Source: Schinkia azotoformans LMG 9581
Lineage (GTDB): Bacteria; Bacillota; Bacilli; Bacillales; Bacillaceae_J
Direction: 5' to 3'
Assembly (NCBI RefSeq): GCF_000307855.1
Contig: NZ_AJLR01000033.1
Coordinates: forward strand, 1 to 64,000
DNA length: 64,000 nt
Positions 1-8,747 of the stretch are shown here, in pieces (position 1 is the first letter of the stretch; each line of letters opens with the position of its first letter). The notes beneath the pieces were generated by a model that was not told the origin of the DNA, did no database searches, and was given only the letters and a program-made list of their open reading frames with translations. The translations under genes and the position numbers were made by a program.

Positions 1-26
1 GTTTTTCGAACAAGCTCGAAAAAATC

Positions 27-62
27 TGGGCGCAAATACGCCAAGGCGCATTTGATTATAAT
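27..62. repeat. 36-bp hairpin repeat, copy 1
   Basis: These 36 bases match 62899-62934 at 34 of 36 positions. The core is a near-palindrome, CAAATACGCC-AA-GGCGCATTTG, so it could fold as a hairpin. It lies directly upstream of the aminotransferase Shine-Dalgarno. A second inverted repeat (TTTTTCGA at 2-9, TCGAAAAA at 16-23) precedes it and may terminate a gene outside the window. The other copy adjoins sequence like the right end of an IS200/IS605 element, so this may be a relic of such an end. That origin is inference. Confidence 0.5.
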
Positions 63-90
63 TTTTTTATCGAACAAGGAGATGACACAG

Positions 91-1164
91 ATGCTTGATC
101 AAACCATTAAAGTTGATTTAAGCTCAACTAAAAAACCAAAACCAGATGCTGATAAATTGCAATTTGGTAAATTATTTACGGATCATATGTTTATTATGAA
201 TTATAAAGAAGGACAAGGCTGGCATGATCCTCGAATCGTCCCATATCAGCCGCTTAAACTGGATCCTTCATGCGTTGTTTTTCATTATGGACAAACGGTT
301 TTTGAAGGCATGAAGGCATATGTCACAAAAGACGGTGAGGTTCAATTATTCAGACCAAATAAGAACTTTGAAAGATTAAACCGTTCAAATGACAGATTAG
401 TAATTCCCCAAATCGATGAGGAATTTGCTTTAGAAGCATTAAAAAAACTAGTATCAATTGATAAAGACTGGGTTCCAACAGCTGAAGGAACATCTCTTTA
501 TATTCGTCCATTCATCATTGCAACGCAACCTTATCTAGGTGTTGCACCATCATCTGAGTATATGTTTATTATTATCATGTCACCAGTAGGTGCTTACTAT
601 AAAGAGGGCTTAAATCCTGTCAAAATTCAAGTAGAGGATGAGTATGTTCGAACAGTAAAAGGTGGTACTGGTGAAGCCAAAACAGGCGGAAATTATGCGG
701 CGAGCCTAAAAGCACAAGAAATTTCCGGTGAAAAAGGTTATTCACAGGTTCTATGGCTGGATGGTAAAGAACATAAATATGTTGAAGAAGTAGGTAGCAT
801 GAATATGTTCTTTAAAGTTGATGGCAAGGTAATAACACCGGCGTTGAATGGAAGTATTCTACAAGGTATCACGAGAGATTCCATTATTCAACTTTTAAAA
901 CACTGGAATGTACCGGTAGAAGAACGTCGGATTTCTATTGAAGAGATCTATGAGGCGGCTGCCAATGGTAAGCTAGAAGAAGCATTTGGAACTGGAACTG
1001 CTGCTGTTATTTCTCCAGTTGGCGAGCTATTATGGAAAAATGAAAAAGTCGTTCTAAACGAAGGGAAAACAGGCGAAATTTCCAAAAGACTATATGATAC
1101 GTTAACAGGTATCCAATATGGAACAGAACCAGATCCATTTGGTTGGACAGTGAAAGTAGAATAG
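91..1164 (+). CDS. ilvE: Branched-chain amino acid aminotransferase (YwaA/IlvK type)
   Basis: PLP-dependent fold-type IV transaminase that interconverts leucine, isoleucine and valine with their 2-oxo acids in the cytoplasm, the last step of their synthesis and the first of their breakdown. The 357-aa protein follows Bacillus YwaA along its whole length. Landmarks include HYGQTVFEGMKAY near the N-terminus, the lysine region GEAKTGGNYAASLKAQ, the EEVGSMN motif and the EAFGTGTAAVISPVG phosphate-cup segment. I chose ATG 91 because AAGGAG at 76-81 lies 9 nt upstream; ATG 52 has no ribosome site and ATG 82 abuts it. The gene stands alone and ends at a terminator. Confidence 0.95.
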   Translation: MLDQTIKVDLSSTKKPKPDADKLQFGKLFTDHMFIMNYKEGQGWHDPRIVPYQPLKLDPSCVVFHYGQTVFEGMKAYVTKDGEVQLFRPNKNFERLNRSNDRLVIPQIDEEFALEALKKLVSIDKDWVPTAEGTSLYIRPFIIATQPYLGVAPSSEYMFIIIMSPVGAYYKEGLNPVKIQVEDEYVRTVKGGTGEAKTGGNYAASLKAQEISGEKGYSQVLWLDGKEHKYVEEVGSMNMFFKVDGKVITPALNGSILQGITRDSIIQLLKHWNVPVEERRISIEEIYEAAANGKLEEAFGTGTAAVISPVGELLWKNEKVVLNEGKTGEISKRLYDTLTGIQYGTEPDPFGWTVKVE

Positions 1165-1173
1165 TAAAAAATA

Positions 1174-1211
1174 AAACTCACCGCTTACTAAAAAACAGGG
1201 TGGTGAGTTTT
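1174..1211 (+). terminator. Rho-independent terminator of ilvE
   Basis: AACTCACC pairs with GGTGAGTT across a loop of about 20 nt and is followed by a T run, 10 bases after the ilvE stop codon. Confidence 0.8.
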
Positions 1212-1363
1212 TGTCTAGCTCCAGCGCCTATCGCCAAGCAAACTTCAGGTCTCCTCCCTACGATAAGTCAACTAAGAATTGCTAATGCAATTCAAGTTTC
1301 CTTTATCGCTGTCGTTGTACCCTCTAGTTTGTACGGCGGTGTGCAAGGCGCTTCCGCTTTTCT
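1212..1363. repeat. Bacillaceae-type interspersed repeat (TCTAGCTCCAGCGCC family)
   Basis: The element opens with GTCTAGCTCCAGCGCC and closes with GGCGCTTCCGCTTTTC, so its ends are imperfect inverted repeats. Inside is a perfect hairpin, GAATTGC-TAAT-GCAATTC. Elements with these ends are common between genes in Bacillaceae genomes (recalled, not searched) and have no agreed function. It fills the gap between two convergent genes, and its far end touches the stop codon of the minus-strand gene. An apparent plus-strand reading frame through it is not a gene. Confidence 0.65.
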
Positions 1364-1364
1364 T

Positions 1365-1724
1365 CTAATATCCAACCTCAACAGCGGCAATTACGATATA
1401 CATTTGATCGTTTTTGTCGCCTTTTTCCTCTAACACAATCCCGCTTGTTGTAAGCATGCCACCGTCAACAACTTCAACTGTTACCTTGCCAAATGGCAGG
1501 GCCGCTTTAACGGTTTCAATATCGAGGTTTTCTTTGTCACAAGGGACAGCTAGTCTCACATTGACGCACATATTGTCCAAGCTGTTATTTGGCAATACAG
1601 AACGAATGCCAGGCATTGAATTATAATGAATCGCATTTTTTACAGCACGTACTGCGGCACGGGTAATATTTTGGCCATGAACATCAATACCCATACCGGT
1701 TTCAATAAACATCATTTTTTCCAA
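1365..1724 (-). CDS. Lin0512-family conserved protein
   Basis: Small cytoplasmic protein of about 119 aa without signal peptide or membrane segment. The N-terminus (MMFIETGMGIDVHGQNITRA) and the pattern AVRAVKNAIHYNSMPGI match the Lin0512 conserved family, whose function is unknown. I prefer the TTG at 1724, because AGGAAGG at 1735-1741 lies 10 nt upstream; the ATG at 1733 abuts that site, and ATG 1715 is an alternative. It is monocistronic, and its stop codon meets the interspersed repeat. Confidence 0.7.
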   Translation of the reverse strand: MEKMMFIETGMGIDVHGQNITRAAVRAVKNAIHYNSMPGIRSVLPNNSLDNMCVNVRLAVPCDKENLDIETVKAALPFGKVTVEVVDGGMLTTSGIVLEEKGDKNDQMYIVIAAVEVGY

Positions 1725-1810
1725 AACTATCATTCCTTCCTAGTATTTATATGTTTATTATAGCATTCAGATACAATTGTGAACAAAAAGAGTCAAATCT
1801 AGATATTCCA

Positions 1811-1839
1811 TTGTGGTTTGTTTAAAATATTCATATAAT
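1811..1839 (+). promoter_or_regulatory. Probable sigma-A promoter for the 1877 gene
   Basis: TTGTGG at 1811-1816 and TATAAT at 1834-1839 are separated by 17 bp, and the start codon lies 38 bp further on. Confidence 0.5.
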
Positions 1840-1876
1840 AATTAGAATTGCTAAGAACTAAGGGGAGATCACATTT

Positions 1877-2401
1877 ATGAAAAAAATCGTAGCAATTGTT
1901 ATTGTATTATTCGTAGTTTTGGTTGGGTGGTTATATTATGTTAATTTAACGAACGTCGATGAATTTAGATTAACAGGCTATACGATCATTCAAAAAGATA
2001 AAGTAAAAGAAAATGAACCAATGTACTTAAGCTACGATATGCAATACCATGGAAACGGAAAGCCGGTTATTAAGGAAATTCGGTTTATTAAAACAGATGG
2101 ATCGTTTTTAACGGCTGATGATGAAGCACTCTCAGTAACTGCCTTTATTGATGAAAAAGGTTCAACCCTAGCCAATACAAATGGGGCAATCACGGAAGAA
2201 GAAGCAAAAGAATTGAATTTACTTGAGAATTATATACCTGTAGAAAATTATCAAGTAAACAAAAAAGACCTAAATATTGTTCTAAAGGTGACCGTGAGGG
2301 ATGAGAACTACAAAAATAATGTAACAGCAATCGAAATTGACTATGAATTGCTAGGGTCTAAAGAAACAAAACAGATTTTGATTTCTGGCTTTGTTGAGTA
2401 A
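1877..2401 (+). CDS. Hypothetical protein with N-terminal membrane anchor
   Basis: A 174-aa protein I do not recognise. Residues 4-24 form one hydrophobic segment (IVAIVIVLFVVLVGWLYYV) followed by a polar domain, so it is probably a signal-anchored protein facing outside. The soluble part alternates short hydrophobic and charged stretches typical of a beta-rich domain and ends in ISGFVE. It has no cysteines and no recognisable catalytic motif. The start has AGGGGAG 9 nt upstream, and the gene is a single transcription unit between a good promoter and a terminator. Confidence 0.75.
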   Translation: MKKIVAIVIVLFVVLVGWLYYVNLTNVDEFRLTGYTIIQKDKVKENEPMYLSYDMQYHGNGKPVIKEIRFIKTDGSFLTADDEALSVTAFIDEKGSTLANTNGAITEEEAKELNLLENYIPVENYQVNKKDLNIVLKVTVRDENYKNNVTAIEIDYELLGSKETKQILISGFVE

Positions 2402-2411
2402 TCACCTTTTT

Positions 2412-2443
2412 AGGAGTGATCGTTTGTTTGGTCACTCTTTTTT
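2412..2443 (+). terminator. Rho-independent terminator after the 1877 gene
   Basis: GAGTGA (2414-2419) pairs with TCACTC (2432-2437), followed by a run of Ts. Confidence 0.65.
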
Positions 2444-2552
2444 CATAATTTCGTAATGAATTTTGTCGAATAAATGGCTATAATAAAAGTTGGATTAGTC
2501 TATTAAGTTATAAATTTATTGGAATTTAAAAAAAATTATAGAGAGGTATAAA

Positions 2553-3194
2553 ATGGGCGAATTTTCATTATCAATTCTTATCGATGTAGTCGGCGAGTTA
2601 TTTTCGGATGAAACATCTATTGCAGTCTCAAATGGAGACAAGTACATATATTATCGCCCAAGTAAACGGATCAATCTTAAAATAAAGCCTGGTGATCCGG
2701 TTAAGGAAGGTACAATTACATATAAAGCGCTACTGAGTGGGCAAAAGGTCTCGGAGTTTATTAGCAGAGATGTATTTGGTGTACCATACTACGGGATGGC
2801 TGTTCCTTTTTCAATTAAAGGGAAACAAGGTTGTATAACTGCTGTCTTCCCAACCTTAACTAGTGCCACTTCCGTTGTCACTGTGAAGGTAAATGAAGGG
2901 TGGATTCCGGTTCCATTTGAAAAAGTAATCTACTTGGAAGCAAAAAATCGAAAAACATATGTAATAACAGAGGTATGCTCTGGAACGCATAAGGATTCTC
3001 TAAATGAATTTGATTATTATTTGCCGAAGGAAACGTTCATTCGATGCCATCGTTCCTTTATTGTGAACGTAACCCAAATTAAAATGATTCATCCTGACAC
3101 ACATTCTACCTTTCTGTTAGAAATGAAGGATGGAACCGAAATTCCTGTCAGCCAATCCTACTCCAGTTATTTTAGAAAATTGCTGGGAGTTTAA
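2553..3194 (+). CDS. LytTR-family DNA-binding regulator
   Basis: A 213-aa cytoplasmic regulator. Residues 1-105 look like a PAS-type sensory domain (DETSIAVSNGDKYIYYRPSKR followed by VPFSIKGKQGCITAVFP). Residues 110-213 form a LytTR DNA-binding domain, recognised by PVPFEKVIYLEAKNRKTYV, FIRCHRSFIVNVTQIK and the C-terminal GTEIPVSQSYSSYFRKLLG. There is no receiver domain, so a small molecule or metabolic signal probably acts on the N-terminal half. It lies directly upstream of a CoA-transferase, and the gap carries paired LytTR-like boxes, so it probably controls that gene. Confidence 0.85.
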   Translation: MGEFSLSILIDVVGELFSDETSIAVSNGDKYIYYRPSKRINLKIKPGDPVKEGTITYKALLSGQKVSEFISRDVFGVPYYGMAVPFSIKGKQGCITAVFPTLTSATSVVTVKVNEGWIPVPFEKVIYLEAKNRKTYVITEVCSGTHKDSLNEFDYYLPKETFIRCHRSFIVNVTQIKMIHPDTHSTFLLEMKDGTEIPVSQSYSSYFRKLLGV

Positions 3195-3196
3195 AT

Positions 3197-3347
3197 TCTT
3201 CTGTTTCATCCCTGGATTTTCTGTTATACATCAATTTAATGCTATGCTCAAGATTGAACTATTGTGAGAATCTTCTGTTTCATCCTGATAATTTCTGGCT
3301 CATCCGAAAATTTTGCAATTCTATCCAAAATTCAGCTTGTTTTGACA
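3197..3347 (+). promoter_or_regulatory. Two LytTR-type direct-repeat pairs upstream of the CoA-transferase promoter
   Basis: A perfect 15-bp direct repeat occurs at 3197-3211 and 3271-3285 (TCTTCTGTTTCATCC). Each copy has a weaker half-site exactly 20 bp downstream: CTGTTT 3201 with CTGTTA 3221, and CTGTTT 3275 with CTGGCT 3295. Read on the other strand the sites contain ACAGAA, close to known LytTR boxes (ACAGTT type), which also occur as direct repeats about two helical turns apart. A TTGACA at 3342-3347 is the likely -35; no convincing -10 could be placed. Boxes upstream of the -35 suggest activation. Confidence 0.6.
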
Positions 3348-3395
3348 AATTTCCTGTAAACTATTTTTAAAAATACATCTACAGGGGGAGTAGAA

Positions 3396-4916
3396 GTGGA
3401 GAATTTCAAGAATCGCATTCGTAATGAGGAACTTCTTAATCGAGTTGTGACTGCAGAGGAAGCTGCGAGCTGGATTGAAGACGGAATGTCATTGGGATTT
3501 AGTGGATTTACAAGAGCTGGGGATGTTAAAGTTGTACCACGAGCATTAATAAAGCGTGCTGAAAATGAATCATTCAAAGTTGATGTTTATACAGGAGCTT
3601 CTTTGGGGACTGATACTGATAAATTACTTGCTGAATCTGGAATTCTGAACAAGCGTTCACCTTTCCAAGCAGATCCAACAATGCGTAAAGGTATCAATAG
3701 AGGAGATTTTTATTTCGTTGATACACATCTTTCACAAGTTGCTGAATTGATTCGCTCAGGCGTAGTACCGATTGATTATGCAGTTTTGGAAGCGATTTCC
3801 ATTACTGAAGATGGAATGATTATTCCAACTACACAAGTTGGTAATTCAGCCATATTCGCAGAACATGCTAAAAATATAATTATTGAAATTAACTTAGCCC
3901 ATCCGGAATCGTTTGAAGGAGTTCACGATATCTATGATCTAGGAAAACAGGGTGAGCGTAATCCAATTCCATTAACAACTCCATCCGATCGAATCGGTAC
4001 AATTGGTATTCCGGTTGATATTAATAAAATCAAAGGAATCGTAATCAATAATGAAATGGATTCACCGTCCAATATCGTACCGCCAGATGAAGAGACGCAA
4101 ATTATGGCTAACCATTTAATGGAATTCTTAAGAAATGAAATTAAAGAGGGAAGATTAACAAATAGTCTTGCACCTTTACAATCAGGAATTGGATCTGTTG
4201 CAAATGCAGTCCTTCATGGTTTAGTTGAATCTGAATTTGAAGACTTAGAAGTTTATTCTGAAGTATTACAGGATGCAGTATTTGACCTTCTTGATGCTGG
4301 TAAAGTGAAGTTCGCTTCTTGCTGCTCAATTACCATTTCAGAAGGAAAAATGGAAGAAGTTTTCGGAAACTTCGAAAAATATAAAGATCGTTTAATGTTA
4401 AGACCGCAGGAGATTTCCAACCATCCTGAATTAATCCGTCGTATGGGCTTAATCTCTATTAATACAGCTCTTGAAGTTGATATTTATGGTAATGTGAATT
4501 CAACACATGTACGCGGAACACATATGATGAATGGTATTGGCGGTTCTGGGGATTTCGCAAGAAACGCTCGTTTGGCTATATTTGTAACGAAGTCAATTGC
4601 GAAAAACGGAGACATTTCTAGTATTGTTCCTTTCGTTTCACATACTGACCATACAGAACATGATGTGGATGTCATCGTTACTGAACAAGGATATGCAGAC
4701 TTACGCGGCTTAGCACCAAGAGAACGAGTTGAGCTATTAATTGAAAATTGTGCACACCCTACGTACCGTGCTCAATTACGTGATTATTATTACGAAGCAC
4801 TTACAAGAGGTGGACAAACACCTCATGTTTTAGAAAAGGCGTTTTCTTGGCATACAAACTTCGAGAAAAATGGCACCATGCTTGAGCCTGTTTTAGAACC
4901 AATCGTAATTAAATAA
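3396..4916 (+). CDS. Succinate:acetate-type CoA-transferase / acetyl-CoA hydrolase
   Basis: Family I CoA-transferase of 506 aa that moves CoA between acetyl-CoA or propionyl-CoA and succinate (older name acetyl-CoA hydrolase), in acetate or propionate metabolism. It follows the AarC/YgfH/Cat1 family throughout: SGFTRAGDVKVVPRAL near the start, VEAxAITEDG-like LEAISITEDG at 131-140, and MNGIGGSGDFARNARL in the C-terminal half. The catalytic glutamate is probably E289, in VYSEVLQDA. It starts at GTG with AGGGGGAG upstream. LytTR-like boxes and the preceding LytTR gene suggest dedicated control. Confidence 0.9.
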   Translation: MENFKNRIRNEELLNRVVTAEEAASWIEDGMSLGFSGFTRAGDVKVVPRALIKRAENESFKVDVYTGASLGTDTDKLLAESGILNKRSPFQADPTMRKGINRGDFYFVDTHLSQVAELIRSGVVPIDYAVLEAISITEDGMIIPTTQVGNSAIFAEHAKNIIIEINLAHPESFEGVHDIYDLGKQGERNPIPLTTPSDRIGTIGIPVDINKIKGIVINNEMDSPSNIVPPDEETQIMANHLMEFLRNEIKEGRLTNSLAPLQSGIGSVANAVLHGLVESEFEDLEVYSEVLQDAVFDLLDAGKVKFASCCSITISEGKMEEVFGNFEKYKDRLMLRPQEISNHPELIRRMGLISINTALEVDIYGNVNSTHVRGTHMMNGIGGSGDFARNARLAIFVTKSIAKNGDISSIVPFVSHTDHTEHDVDVIVTEQGYADLRGLAPRERVELLIENCAHPTYRAQLRDYYYEALTRGGQTPHVLEKAFSWHTNFEKNGTMLEPVLEPIVIK

Positions 4917-4942
4917 TATTATCTATAAAATTTTAATAATAG

Positions 4943-4985
4943 GCGCAGATTCTTGACCATTTGACAAGATTCTGCGCTTTTTCTA
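4943..4985 (+). terminator. Rho-independent terminator of the CoA-transferase
   Basis: GCGCAGATTCTTG pairs with CAAGATTCTGCGC (one mismatch) and is followed by TTTTTCT. Confidence 0.85.
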
Positions 4986-5085
4986 TAAATTTCCACAAAA
5001 ATCTCTAGGTAAATTGAAGGAAATAGATAATTATAGGAGAATATATGTAAGATATTTATTTTCAAAATTTATGAGGTACAAATAA

Positions 5086-6702
5086 ATGAAAAAACATCTG
5101 AAGCTTTATTTTACTGAAAACTTGGATGAGTTACTTAACTATCTTCATGGTAGAATTGAGCACTTTGGGATAACGGGAAATAGTGTTGAACTTACCCGTA
5201 CCCTTTGCCAGTTTGGCTGCTATAATTTATTAATTTCCAATCATCATACTGTAGATGTAATCTACAAATTTATAAAAAAAGAATATGAAATGAATAGTCT
5301 CGGAGAACGAGAAAGAGCCTCTGCAACGAGATTCTTGGCTTTATACTCAGTTTTTGAAGGTTACACCAAAGAAGCACTTCAGTATTATAAGGAGTCCCAG
5401 CAACTGTTTTGGTCTTTGGATTTATTTGAAGAAGAATTTATGATGCTAACCGAGGCCTATTCTTGGCTTTATATTTGGATGAATAATCAAGAGGAAATGC
5501 ACTATTGCCTCCAACGGATGAAGTACATTCAAGATACAATAAAGCCTCCAATAGAATTTATAAACACGATCGAACACCCCCCAATCACTAGAAAGCTGGA
5601 TATTGAATATTATTACCGATACATAATTGAAAAAAATTGGAAAATAAATGAAAAATATGTAAATAGTAAAAACAGGATTCACCTCATTTATATGATCCCA
5701 GCTTTATGTATGAAACTAATGAATGCCGATCATGATCAGGAAATGTTACAACAAACTGCGTTTACCCTACTGGCCAATGTCAACCAATTTAAGCATCCAT
5801 TCTATAAAGCCTATATTTATTTCATTGTAGGAAATGCTCTTAAAGACAATTCATATATACTGAAAGCTAAAGAATTATTTTTACTAAACGATGTCACTGA
5901 TATGGCGGAATTATGTGATGCGGAAAAAAATATATTTTCTAAAGTAAAAAAACGATCTAGTAAACTTACATTTAAGCTGTTCGGTAATTTTGAAGTTTAT
6001 ATTGGGGAAAAACAAATCACCTTAACGAAATGGGAAAGAAAAAAGGCGGAAGAATTGTTGCTTTATTTGTTAGTCCAACCCAACTTACAGGCATTAAAAG
6101 ACGTAATCATGGACAAATTTTATGCCGATGAGAATTATAAAAAGGCTTCCAATCGAATATATGTCTTGATTCATACTATAAATAATAAAATAAAAAATGT
6201 AATCGAGAATGATAAACCTTTTATCTCAATTATGAATGGGTTTATTAGAATTGATCATAATCAAATAGAGGAAATTGATGTTCTTAATTATTTAAAATTA
6301 TTATCTGTCGGTCGTTTATTGTGGAGCGATGACCAAATGGCTGCTATCGAGCTTTTTAATAAGGCCCGAAAAATCTATCATAACCAAGTCATACCTGACA
6401 TGTATTACATTTCTTGGTTGGAGCAATTTCGAGAGGATATAAAGCAGAAACATACGAAAATGCTTAATTTTCTTTTGAAAAATACTACAAATGCGGAAAT
6501 GATAAACAGCCTTTTTGTGGAATTAATAGATTGTGACCCATTAAATGAAACTTCCGTAAAAAATTATATTGCATATTTACTAGGTCAAAGTCACTATATA
6601 AAGGCTAAAGAAATCTTTCAAAGATATGCCCGAACATTAAAGGAGGAATTAGGTTTGGATGTATCGGCTGAACTAAAATCCCTCATGGATGTGGTCAAAT
6701 GA
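5086..6702 (+). CDS. BTAD/SARP-like transcriptional activator
   Basis: A 538-aa cytoplasmic regulator. Residues 1-290 are helical and TPR-like. Residues about 297-390 begin LTFKLFGNFEVYIGEKQITLTKWERKKAEELLLYLL, the usual opening of an OmpR-type winged helix in SARP-like activators. The rest (about 400-538, ending KAKEIFQRYARTLKEELGLDVSAEL) is the bacterial transcriptional activator domain. Its stop overlaps the start of the phosphatase gene by 4 bp (ATGA). It heads a four-gene partner-switching cassette that lacks a sigma factor, so it may be the output of that switch or control the cassette; this is inference. Confidence 0.85.
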   Translation: MKKHLKLYFTENLDELLNYLHGRIEHFGITGNSVELTRTLCQFGCYNLLISNHHTVDVIYKFIKKEYEMNSLGERERASATRFLALYSVFEGYTKEALQYYKESQQLFWSLDLFEEEFMMLTEAYSWLYIWMNNQEEMHYCLQRMKYIQDTIKPPIEFINTIEHPPITRKLDIEYYYRYIIEKNWKINEKYVNSKNRIHLIYMIPALCMKLMNADHDQEMLQQTAFTLLANVNQFKHPFYKAYIYFIVGNALKDNSYILKAKELFLLNDVTDMAELCDAEKNIFSKVKKRSSKLTFKLFGNFEVYIGEKQITLTKWERKKAEELLLYLLVQPNLQALKDVIMDKFYADENYKKASNRIYVLIHTINNKIKNVIENDKPFISIMNGFIRIDHNQIEEIDVLNYLKLLSVGRLLWSDDQMAAIELFNKARKIYHNQVIPDMYYISWLEQFREDIKQKHTKMLNFLLKNTTNAEMINSLFVELIDCDPLNETSVKNYIAYLLGQSHYIKAKEIFQRYARTLKEELGLDVSAELKSLMDVVK

Positions 6703-8303
6703 GTCTTAGAAAAAGGCTTTTATTACTTTATTTTCTCGTCGGTCTGGAAGGTGTAGTCTTCGTCGAATTTCAAAATTATTTTGTTTTAGGAAAATCATGG
6801 GAATATATTTTAAAATATAATCTGCCGTTTGTACTATTACAAAATGCTGTTTTTCTAGTAGTCTACTATTTATTTTCTGCAATTAGATTAAGAGATGCCA
6901 TCTTACTTGATCAAAATCCAGAAAAACTCGTAACACTAACCCGTGATGAAAAAACAAAGCTCTTTCATAAGCTTGTTCACTTTCCGATGGAGATGTTTCG
7001 CTTTTCTATTTTGTTTATGGTCGTTTTAGCGATTGCCTTCCATATATACGTCGCTTTTTTACTTGAGGAAGTCACAATAAAGGTCTTGATTAACATGTCG
7101 ATTAGTTTTGTGAGAGAGCAGTCAATAGGCATGATCATTACACTAACGATTATTGCTTTTTTAGGAAAGGCACTCAGGCCGACCATTATTAAACTTAACC
7201 AGCCTTCGATTTCATTCATCCATGTATCGTTGGTTAAGAAGATCGTTCTAGTATTTTTTTCACTACTTTTTATCTTTCTAACGGATTTGATATGGCTCTT
7301 TTTATCCGTTCAAGCACCAGTAGAGGTTATTATATATAAAGTAATTGTTGTGATTGCAGTATTGTTGACCTTATCAATATTAAGTATCAGGCTTATTATT
7401 ATGGATTCGATAAAATATACCCATCAGGTGGCAGATTATATTGCAGCTGCTTCGACAGGCAAACGAGAAACACTTCATACTAAAATTCCGGTTACTTCTA
7501 ATGACGAAATCGGATATTTAGTTGGAAGCTTTAATAAACTGCAACAAAGAATTAAAGATTTATATAAAGAAATTGATGATGAATTAAAGCTGGCATTAAC
7601 AATCCAAGAAAAACTTGTGCCGCAAACATCTATTCATTTTGGAGATTATCAGATTAGCGGAATATCCTTACCGGTTAAGGAGACGGGTGGAGACTTTTTT
7701 GACGTCATCAAATTTGATGATAATAAGCTTGTACTTCTAATCGGTGATGTTTCTGGAAAGGGGCTTCCAGCTGCCTTATTTATGTCAATGATGATAGGGA
7801 TCGTTCGAATAAAAATTAATAAAGAATCTCAGTTCATATCGCCTGCCCATATACTGGATGAAATTAATGTAATGTTAAAACCACTGTTAAATGAGGGTAT
7901 GTATATTAGTGCTGGGTTGGGGGTTATTGATCTTGATACAAGAATGCTAACCTATTCTAGTGCAGGTCATGTATCTCCGATTATTAGAGAATCTGGGATA
8001 ACGAGAACGATTGATCAATCCTCTTTTCCGTTGGGAATCGATGACAACGAACAGTATTCTGAGGTCATTTTACCTTTGGATCCATTAGAAGCTATTCTTT
8101 TATATACAGACGGAATGATTGAACAGCGTAATTCTGAAAATTCTATGTATGGATTTGAACGTCTTATTAGTAGTTTTAAAGAAAATTGGGATAAAGACGG
8201 CAAGTTATTCCTCGACAATATAAATGATTTTTCAACTGGTAAAGATCGGGAGGATGATATGACAGTCGTTCATTTAAAACGGTATAATTGGAACACTAGG
8301 TAG
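6699..8303 (+). CDS. Membrane HAMP-PP2C (SpoIIE/RsbU-type) serine phosphatase
   Basis: A 534-aa membrane protein. Residues 1-240 hold about six hydrophobic segments. A HAMP linker follows (about 240-290, TSNDEIGYLVGSFNKLQQRIKDLY), then a short coiled coil and a PP2C/SpoIIE phosphatase domain (about 310-530). Metal-site motifs are visible: KETGGDFFDV, IGDVSGKGLPAALFMS, YTDGMIEQ and DREDDMTVVHLK. By analogy with RsbU/RsbP it should dephosphorylate the STAS antagonist two genes downstream in response to a membrane signal. It overlaps the BTAD gene by 4 bp, indicating translational coupling. Confidence 0.9.
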   Translation: MSLRKRLLLLYFLVGLEGVVFVEFQNYFVLGKSWEYILKYNLPFVLLQNAVFLVVYYLFSAIRLRDAILLDQNPEKLVTLTRDEKTKLFHKLVHFPMEMFRFSILFMVVLAIAFHIYVAFLLEEVTIKVLINMSISFVREQSIGMIITLTIIAFLGKALRPTIIKLNQPSISFIHVSLVKKIVLVFFSLLFIFLTDLIWLFLSVQAPVEVIIYKVIVVIAVLLTLSILSIRLIIMDSIKYTHQVADYIAAASTGKRETLHTKIPVTSNDEIGYLVGSFNKLQQRIKDLYKEIDDELKLALTIQEKLVPQTSIHFGDYQISGISLPVKETGGDFFDVIKFDDNKLVLLIGDVSGKGLPAALFMSMMIGIVRIKINKESQFISPAHILDEINVMLKPLLNEGMYISAGLGVIDLDTRMLTYSSAGHVSPIIRESGITRTIDQSSFPLGIDDNEQYSEVILPLDPLEAILLYTDGMIEQRNSENSMYGFERLISSFKENWDKDGKLFLDNINDFSTGKDREDDMTVVHLKRYNWNTR

Positions 8304-8316
8304 AGGAGAGTATAGG

Positions 8317-8736
8317 ATGAATTTCCCACAATCGCTGAACATACAAATTCTGAGTGTGTTTGGGGAAGAGAAAAAAGTACTTCAAAAAATGGATGAGCTA
8401 TTTTCCTCCTTTTTCTTTTTAGAAAAGGATATTCAAGAGTTTAAAGCTGCTGTGGCAGAGGCATGTATAAACGCTATTGAACATGGGAATTTGGAAAATA
8501 AAGATTTGCCGATCCTGATTACGATTACACTTACCGAACAAATGGCAACATGTACGGTTTGTGATAGAGGGAGTGGATTTCCTTCCATAAAACAAACGGA
8601 TTTTAATTTCGATCGTGGCTGGGGCTTGAAGATTATTGAATCTTTTGTTGATCATTGGACGATGGATAAGCCTTTAGTTGATGATTTTTCATTTTGTATT
8701 ACATTTGAGAAAAGCTTTAACAATTTTAAAGGCTAG
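8317..8736 (+). CDS. Anti-sigma-factor-type serine kinase (RsbW-like HATPase)
   Basis: A 139-aa GHKL-ATPase of the RsbW/SpoIIAB class. The N-box is AVAEACINAIEHGN (about 48-61), the G1 box is CDRGSGFP, and the G2 region is GWGLKIIESFVDHW. In partner switching such kinases phosphorylate a STAS antagonist and, when free, bind a target, usually a sigma factor. No sigma gene is present here, so the target is unknown. The gene lies 13 bp after the phosphatase and 11 bp before the STAS gene, in one operon. Confidence 0.9.
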   Translation: MNFPQSLNIQILSVFGEEKKVLQKMDELFSSFFFLEKDIQEFKAAVAEACINAIEHGNLENKDLPILITITLTEQMATCTVCDRGSGFPSIKQTDFNFDRGWGLKIIESFVDHWTMDKPLVDDFSFCITFEKSFNNFKG

Positions 8737-8747
8737 GAGTTGTTATA

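Noticed and set aside
1143-1433. 96-aa plus-strand open frame
   Set aside because: It runs through the ilvE end, its terminator and the interspersed repeat and shows no protein-like features.
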